This document shows, one piece after another, positions 61,307 through 64,000 of a stretch of 64,000 nucleotides of DNA; position 1 is the first letter of the stretch; each line of letters starts with the position of its first letter. The stretch is from the NCBI RefSeq assembly GCF_900199435.1, contig NZ_OAML01000002.1, positions 682,001-746,000 of the forward strand. Reading direction: 5' to 3'. Both the position numbers and the translations under genes were made by a program. The stretch is from Pygmaiobacter massiliensis. Lineage in GTDB: Bacteria; Bacillota; Clostridia; Oscillospirales; Ruminococcaceae. Under the pieces are notes generated by a model. The model was not told the DNA's origin. It saw only the letters and a list, made by a program, of their open reading frames with translations, and did no database searches.

Positions 61307-61552
61307 TTGAGCAGACAAAAACGCACTGATTTTGGAAAGCAGGTAAAGCATAAGCTTGACGACAAAGAAATGCTGCAAAAAGATTTGATGGCTAAAATCC
61401 ATGAAGAAACTGGGCGGTACATTGACAGCGGATACATGAACAAAATTTTGACTGGCAAACGTACTCCCCAAGTTATTATTGCGAGCATCTGTCACATTCT
61501 TGATATGCCTATTCCGCAGCCTCACGAGCTGCAGCTCGAAAACAATTTGTAA
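61307..61552 (+). CDS. Cro-like small regulator
   Basis: An 81-residue protein with an HTH-like region: MLQKDLMAKIHEETGRYIDS followed by GYMNKILTGKRTPQVIIASI, similar to phage XRE/Cro-type proteins. It starts at TTG with AAAGGAGG 6 nt upstream. The frame is open back to 61085, but that part overlaps the operators and lacks a ribosome site. As the first gene from the rightward promoter it probably competes with the repressor for the same sites. Confidence 0.82.
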   Translation: MSRQKRTDFGKQVKHKLDDKEMLQKDLMAKIHEETGRYIDSGYMNKILTGKRTPQVIIASICHILDMPIPQPHELQLENNL

Positions 61553-61565
61553 GAAAGGACAAACT

Positions 61566-62306
61566 ATGAATGAACTTATCAAAATCAATTACGATTCTGA
61601 ACAACCCACAGTGAGCGGTAGGGAGCTGCATGAGTTTTTGCAGGTCGGTACCGAATACAAAAAGTGGTTTGAGAGAATGAGTGAATACGGATTCTCCGAA
61701 AACACCGATTTTGCAAGGGTGACCCAAAAATGTCCTACCCTTGGCGGTATGCAAAATATGACCGACCACCAACTCACGGTCCCCATGGCAAAAGAAATCT
61801 GCATGTTGCAACGCAACGAGAAAGGCAAGCAGGCTCGTCAGTATTTCATTCAGCTTGAAAACGCCTGGAACACCCCAGAGCAGGTCATGGCGCGGGCACT
61901 CAAACTTGCGGACAAGCAGATGCACGCCCTGCAAATCGAAAACTCCGAGCTTACATATCAAAACCAGCTTATGCACCCTAAGGCCCTCTTTGCAGATGCG
62001 GTAGCCGCAAGCAAGACCAGCATCCTTGTTGGAGAACTCGCTAAGCTGCTGCGGCAGAACGGCGTAGACATCGGCGAAAAGCGTTTGTTCGATTACCTGC
62101 GCGACAATGGCTACCTTATCAAGCGCATTGGTACGGACCGCAACATGCCCACACAGCGCAGCGTTGATGCAGGCTGGTTCACAATTAAAGAAACTACCAT
62201 TACTAGACCAGACGATGCGCCGTTAATCAACAAGACCCCAAAAGTCACCGGCAAAGGACAAGCATATTTTATCAACCTCTTTCTCTCTGGAAAGGCTAAA
62301 TTTTAG
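61566..62306 (+). CDS. Phage antirepressor (AntA/AntB and KilAC domains)
   Basis: A 246-residue protein. The N-terminal AntA/AntB-type domain reads VSGRELHEFLQVGTEYKKWF then ERMSEYGFSENTDF. The C-terminal half, from about 135, is a KilAC/ANT domain with LVGELAKLLRQNGVDIGEKR, LFDYLRDNGYLI and QRSVDAGWFTIKE. Antirepressors bind and neutralise phage repressors or act in lytic growth. The ATG at 61566 with AAAGGA upstream is used; it lies 13 nt behind the Cro-like gene. Confidence 0.93.
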   Translation: MNELIKINYDSEQPTVSGRELHEFLQVGTEYKKWFERMSEYGFSENTDFARVTQKCPTLGGMQNMTDHQLTVPMAKEICMLQRNEKGKQARQYFIQLENAWNTPEQVMARALKLADKQMHALQIENSELTYQNQLMHPKALFADAVAASKTSILVGELAKLLRQNGVDIGEKRLFDYLRDNGYLIKRIGTDRNMPTQRSVDAGWFTIKETTITRPDDAPLINKTPKVTGKGQAYFINLFLSGKAKF

Positions 62307-62369
62307 CTGCTATCCAGATATTACCACAATCATTGTCCAATAAACAGGACTTTAGAAAGGACAAGCCAA

Positions 62370-62579
62370 ATGCCAAGAGAAAAAGAATTATATCGTGATA
62401 CGCTCGAAAGGTTGCGTTACATAGCTGAAAAGCAGTGCGGATTAAAATTGTTGTACAACTACGAAGAAGCTTCTAAAATGACAGGCTACAATATCGGCAC
62501 ATTGCGAAACAACCCACAACGTTTTGGATTTCAAGACGCACGCGTCACTTTGGAGCGTTTGGCGAGGGCACTTACATGA
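62370..62579 (+). CDS. Small phage protein, possible DNA-binding (excisionase-like)
   Basis: A 69-residue protein, function unknown. The centre, YNYEEASKMTGYNIGTLRNN, resembles the short winged-helix of phage excisionase or MerR-like small regulators. AAAGGAC lies 7 nt before the ATG. The TGA overlaps the start of the next small gene (ATGA), so the two are coupled. Confidence 0.65.
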   Translation: MPREKELYRDTLERLRYIAEKQCGLKLLYNYEEASKMTGYNIGTLRNNPQRFGFQDARVTLERLARALT

Positions 62580-62749
62580 AATGTGATTTAAATTGCTTAA
62601 TGTGCACACGCCCGGAAGATAAGTGTACCGGCGGCAGCTATCGCAAAGCTACCCCATGGAAAGGCGCAACCAAAGCTGCGGACAAGCCCGCAATATCCGG
62701 TCGTCAGATGCCCGCTAAAAACCGCTGTGGCCGGAGGATAGGCCGATGA
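62576..62749 (+). CDS. Small cysteine-rich phage protein
   Basis: A 57-residue frame, MKCDLNCLMCTRPEDKC at the start, with cysteines at 3, 7, 10, 17 and 51. The first four could form a zinc site. It overlaps the gene before and the gene after by 4 nt each (ATGA at both ends), which argues strongly that it is translated. I do not recognise a family. Confidence 0.6.
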   Translation: MKCDLNCLMCTRPEDKCTGGSYRKATPWKGATKAADKPAISGRQMPAKNRCGRRIGR

Positions 62750-63246
62750 AGCGAAACTACTTATCGCTTGCCGCGGTCGCCCTGTTAGCCATAGGATTCG
62801 CGCTTACTGCGCAAGGCTACGAGAGTGACACTCTACAAGCCCAATGACGCGCCGCAGTGCTTGAACGGCAATTAGACGAGGCAACAACTCAACACGCGCT
62901 TATGGCTGCCCAGCTTGCGGACAAGCTACCTCTCGACACTGAATACATAGGTGAGTTTCTTACCACCAGCTATTGCAAAAACTGCCCTAAATGCGGCACC
63001 ACAGACATCTGTTATTCCGGCGAACCATTTGCAGCTGATGTGTCCTGTGCGCTGGCTAAATCAATGTTGGACAAGTACCCGCTCGGCACATGGCTTTATA
63101 TTGATGGCATTGGCATACGGCGCGTAAGTGACATCGGCGGCGGGGTTGCTGAAAATCAAATTGATGTAGCCGTGTCCGGCACGCATGAAGATGCGCTGAA
63201 CTGGGGCGGTTATGGTATGCACCGCGTATGGGTGCTGAAAGGATAG
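62746..63246 (+). pseudogene. 3D-domain secreted/membrane protein interrupted by an in-frame TGA
   Basis: The frame starts MKRNYLSLAAVALLAIGFAL (signal or anchor helix), reaches TGA at 62845-62847, then continues in the same frame to 63246. The second part has a coiled stretch (VLERQLDEATTQHALMAAQL) and a 3D-type domain: TTSYCKNCPKCGTT, GTWLYIDGIGIRRVSDIGGG and ENQIDVAVSGTHEDALNWGG, carrying the expected aspartates. Joined, it would be about 165 residues. No ribosome site precedes the GTG at 62857, so the rear half is probably not made alone. A nonsense mutation, sequence error or readthrough are possible. Confidence 0.7.
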
Positions 63247-63251
63247 TGAAA

Positions 63252-63425
63252 ATGGAAACCGTTAGCCCTCTAGCTTTTATTCTACTGCTTGCCATGCAGC
63301 CCACAAACCGCGTGCTGTGGTTGCTGCTGCTCTTTGCCGCTGGTATCTGCACCTACATATTCACAATCGCAGAAAAAGAAAAATCGCCTGCACGGGCTGG
63401 AACCCCGCACAAGCGAAATAGGTAA
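63252..63425 (+). CDS. Small phage membrane protein
   Basis: A 57-residue protein with hydrophobic stretches at about 6-15 and 20-38 (VLWLLLLFAAGICTYIFTIA) and a basic tail. AAAGGA lies 9 nt before the ATG. It comes 5 nt after the 3D-domain gene. Function unknown. Confidence 0.6.
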   Translation: METVSPLAFILLLAMQPTNRVLWLLLLFAAGICTYIFTIAEKEKSPARAGTPHKRNR

Positions 63426-63473
63426 GACTGGGAGTCTTGCCTTCATATTAAAACGAAATGGAGGATTTGTCAA

Positions 63474-63584
63474 ATGTCACAAACCGAATTTGTAGAATCC
63501 TTGGACACCAAAAACCTCACTCCCATCGAAATTGGTGGAGAGTACGACCCATTTAGAAAGGACGATACATATGAAACTATTTGA
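63474..63584 (+). CDS. Very small phage protein
   Basis: A 36-residue frame beginning MSQTEFVESLDTKNLTPIEI, with GGAGGA 8 nt before its ATG. It overlaps the start of the next gene by 14 nt. I recognise no family; the good ribosome site and coupling support translation. Confidence 0.5.
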   Translation: MSQTEFVESLDTKNLTPIEIGGEYDPFRKDDTYETI

Positions 63585-64000
63585 AATTGATGCAAAAATT
63601 GCCGCTCTTATTGACACCGAAACCGGTGAAATTGCGGACTTTGAAGCGTTTGAAGCGCTGAACATGGAAAAAGAGCAAAAGGTCGAAAACATCGCTTTGG
63701 CATATAAAAACGCTCTTTCCGACGCAGAAGCGCTTAAGGCTGAAAAAAACTCTTTCGCGGAGCGTGAGAAAAGCGCCAAGGCAAACGCCGACCGGCTTAA
63801 AGCATACCTTGATTTCGCTTTAGGCGGTGCTGGGTTCAAAACTCCAAAAGTCAACATCAGCTACCGCAAAAGCACTGCCTTGGTAGTTGATGATATTTCC
63901 AAAATCCCTGCAAATTATCTTGTCACTAAGCCGGCCGAGGCAGACAAAACAGCATTGAAAGCTGCAATTTCCGATGGCGCTGAAATTGGCGGTTGCCATA
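63571..64000 (+). CDS. Siphovirus Gp157-family protein, N-terminal part
   Basis: An incomplete gene, 143 codons visible and open at the window edge. It starts MKLFEIDAKIAALIDTETGE and has a coiled-coil stretch (AYKNALSDAEALKAEKNSFA) followed by KAYLDFALGGAGFKTPKVNI, the pattern of Gp157 proteins (PF05565). These lie among phage DNA-replication or recombination genes and have been linked to phage resistance in Streptococcus; the mechanism is unclear. AAAGGAC lies 7 nt before the ATG. Confidence 0.85.
   Translation, partial: MKLFEIDAKIAALIDTETGEIADFEAFEALNMEKEQKVENIALAYKNALSDAEALKAEKNSFAEREKSAKANADRLKAYLDFALGGAGFKTPKVNISYRKSTALVVDDISKIPANYLVTKPAEADKTALKAAISDGAEIGGCH

Larger units (their letters stand above)
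58034..64000. mobile_element. Left end of an integrated phage or phage-like element
   Basis: The stretch begins with a tRNA 3' duplication and an integrase reading toward it. It continues with an ImmA-type protease, CI-like repressor, operator array, Cro-like protein, antirepressor and tightly packed small genes ending in a Gp157-family gene. Base composition from about 58000 to 62300 is visibly more AT-rich than the host genes. The right end is not in the window. Confidence 0.88.

Noticed and set aside
1-64000. CRISPR array, rRNA genes, complete tRNA genes, insertion sequences
   Set aside because: No regularly spaced repeats, no rRNA-like stretch, no full tRNA and no transposase gene were seen.

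Overview
The window comes from a low-to-mid GC Clostridia chromosome, most likely an Oscillospiraceae/Ruminococcaceae-type anaerobe. Pointers are a type III glutamine synthetase, a SCIFF (six-cysteine) peptide with its radical SAM maturase, a methionine-type T-box, BioY with a BirA box, GlnPQH-type uptake, a VanZ-like protein and many TTG/GTG starts with AGGAGG-like ribosome sites. I do not name a species.

Positions 1-58033 are ordinary chromosome in short operons closed by strong intrinsic terminators, many of them shared by converging genes. In order: the tail of an unknown gene; punA-vanZ-eamA; a small HD hydrolase; murD-GNAT-PLP lyase; type III glutamine synthetase; a decayed flavodoxin-like remnant (9175-9348); an AEC carrier; an orphan solute-binding lipoprotein; proB-proA-membrane protein; a 605-residue membrane-anchored protein; and a redox and sulfur block (tlpA, ccdA, Crp/Fnr regulator, a four-part CoA-disulfide-reductase-like protein, trxA). 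The ccdA and trxA promoters carry the same 15-bp palindrome at the same 21-nt distance from the -10 box, so one Crp/Fnr-type factor probably activates both. Next come a hydrolase with a cupin/HD-GYP protein, an amino-acid ABC importer, an aminotransferase with a LarA-type racemase, and scfA-scfB-decarboxylase.

Positions 34000-44600 are devoted to polyamines. A marR-MATE-bltD operon looks like a drug or polyamine pump with a spermidine acetyltransferase. Facing it is a long operon, speD-speA-speE-speB-carboxynorspermidine synthase-nspC-aspartate kinase, holding both known routes from putrescine to spermidine. Its promoter is about 400 nt upstream of speD, and the leader holds several hairpins and an intrinsic terminator directly before the speD ribosome site. 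This is the best candidate for an undescribed regulatory RNA here.

Positions 44800-56000 carry an HTH membrane regulator, bioY-bioA under a BirA box, a T-box leader before metY-metA, and ilvE with a 2-oxoacid-type transporter and an iron-type dehydrogenase. A 54-codon reading frame with two runs of four valine codons, then a terminator, stands before ilvE and looks like a branched-chain leader-peptide attenuator. A GH2 glycosidase and a chemotaxis receptor follow.

From 58034 to the window end is the left end of an integrated phage or similar element. The 3' end of a tRNA (probably tRNA-Gly) marks the junction. Then come a tyrosine integrase, a possible small RNA, a PIG-V-like membrane glycosyltransferase as cargo, a mini ImmA protease, a CI-like repressor, an array of AAGTACTT-type operators with two face-to-face promoters, a Cro-like protein, an antirepressor and several small early genes, including a 3D-domain gene broken by an in-frame TGA. 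The window ends inside a Gp157-family gene.
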